Shown here one piece after another: positions 4,977 through 5,483 of a stretch of DNA of 5,483 bases. The stretch covers positions 1 through 5,483 of the forward strand of contig QNBZ01000108.1 in assembly GCA_003644295.1 (NCBI GenBank), written 5' to 3'. A program made the position numbers and the translations under genes. Numbering within the stretch: the first letter of the stretch is position 1; the number at the start of each line of letters is the position of its first letter. This DNA is from Planctomycetota bacterium. GTDB taxonomy: Bacteria; Planctomycetota; Phycisphaerae; Sedimentisphaerales; Anaerobacaceae. The notes beneath the pieces were generated by a model, which had not been told where the DNA came from, did not search any database, and worked only from the letters and a program-made list of their open reading frames with translations.

Positions 4977-5483
4977 TCATATTCCTTTCTGAAGTCTGAA
5001 ATTTATAACAGTTTGTTTCTTTCGCCACCGCACTACCAGCCCGCCGAGGCCGAGCAGCGCAATCATTGCCGGCTCTGGGACCCCGCCCGGAGGAGTTTTT
5101 ATGAGAAAGTCCTGTTTGTCCGTATTGACCATCGCCCACAGGTCTGCTTTGCTGCCGCCATCCAGCGAATGCAGCCAGTCATTGGCTTTGCCCGTGTCTG
5201 CATTAGTACAGCGGAAACCAGGTCCTGACGTAACGTCCCAATCGTTCGGTGTGGCTGGCATGTCCTCATAGATAATCTCCCATACAGCCGCTGCGAATGC
5301 CTCGGCGTCGTTGTTTTGCTGACTACTAAATGGCACGCCCCCTGCCCAGCTGTCGTCAAAAAATTTTTGCCACAACTCTGCGAGGTAGTCGGCTTTTGCG
5401 GTACCTATGAGGAAGCCGGGCGGCTTCTGTGCTTCTTCCGGCATAACTATGTCGTAAGTTGTCGGGATGCCCGGCGCACCCTG
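4977..5483 (-). CDS. PEP-CTERM exported protein, thioester-domain-like, N-terminus beyond window edge
   Basis: 168 codons are visible. The frame is open to the right edge (first codons QGAPGIPTTYDIV), so the Met at 5444 is internal and the signal peptide is outside the window. The pattern TTYDIVMPEE, KADYLAELWQKFF, AEAFAAAVWEIIYED, WDVTSG, NDWLHSLDG and KQDFLI matches a family of PEP-CTERM proteins that resemble the thioester (TQxA) domains of surface adhesins. Members of that family usually have a Gln four residues before the Trp of (A/I/V)WEI; here that residue is Ala. The sorting signal is VPEP, AMIALLGLGGLVV, RWRKK, followed by an unusual 12-residue extension to the TGA. The stop lies 4 nt before the next PEP-CTERM gene, and the extension contains that gene's ribosome binding site. 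The domain assignment is from remembered patterns; the PEP-CTERM call is firm. Confidence 0.82.
   Translation of the reverse strand, partial: QGAPGIPTTYDIVMPEEAQKPPGFLIGTAKADYLAELWQKFFDDSWAGGVPFSSQQNNDAEAFAAAVWEIIYEDMPATPNDWDVTSGPGFRCTNADTGKANDWLHSLDGGSKADLWAMVNTDKQDFLIKTPPGGVPEPAMIALLGLGGLVVRWRKKQTVINFRLQKGI
5043..5079 (-). repeat. 37-nt exact direct repeat, copy 2 (PEP-CTERM tail of the first gene)
   Basis: Identical to 4367-4403. It covers the PEP motif and most of the hydrophobic anchor helix. The equivalent region of the third PEP-CTERM gene (about 3520-3560) is related but diverged, sharing GCAGCGCAAT and GCCGGCTCTGG. Confidence 0.9.

Overview
The window looks like chromosomal DNA of a planctomycete, most likely of the Phycisphaerae/Sedimentisphaerales type, often recovered from anoxic sediments. 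This is an inference from three things: tandem PEP-CTERM genes with the planctomycete-style tail PEPAMIALLGLG, an ECF sigma operon ending in a secreted coiled-coil protein, and a ferredoxin-ASKHA corrinoid activator. No rRNA, tRNA, transposase or CRISPR array is visible.

Layout. Positions 1-599 (minus) hold the N-terminal third or so of a RACo-type reductive activator of corrinoid proteins, cut by the window edge. Upstream of it, also minus, a 26-residue, extremely basic peptide gene (676-756) has a good ribosome binding site. An AT-rich divergent promoter region (about 757-860) separates it from a plus-strand gene (896-1204) for a cysteine-rich protein with an acidic tail. A YkgJ-type cysteine-cluster protein (1222-1587, minus) converges on that gene. 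Its start lies only 15 nt from the start of the divergent ECF operon.

The ECF operon (1603-3299, plus) has three genes: an ECF sigma factor, a single-pass membrane protein in the anti-sigma position without a zinc anti-sigma motif, and a secreted, highly charged helical protein. The spacing is 16 nt and then 4 nt. The likely logic is that the membrane protein holds the sigma factor and the exported coiled-coil protein senses or buffers an envelope condition. This comes from gene order and topology, not from homology to a characterised system.

Positions 3300-3480 contain no gene. They hold 15 copies of a 7-bp repeat with an alternating 14-bp higher-order pattern, a GC-rich hairpin and a few ACTTCG repeats. 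The rest (3481-5483, minus) is a tandem set of three PEP-CTERM exported proteins with unrelated ectodomains. The first, at the right edge, lacks its N-terminus. The first and second share a 37-nt exact repeat encoding their sorting signals, and their junction is tight (4 nt).

The least expected items are the 26-residue basic peptide, the ECF/membrane/coiled-coil operon, the higher-order heptamer array and the identical PEP-CTERM tail DNA in otherwise unrelated genes. I see no clearly unprecedented system. The ECF operon is the best candidate for an undescribed one.
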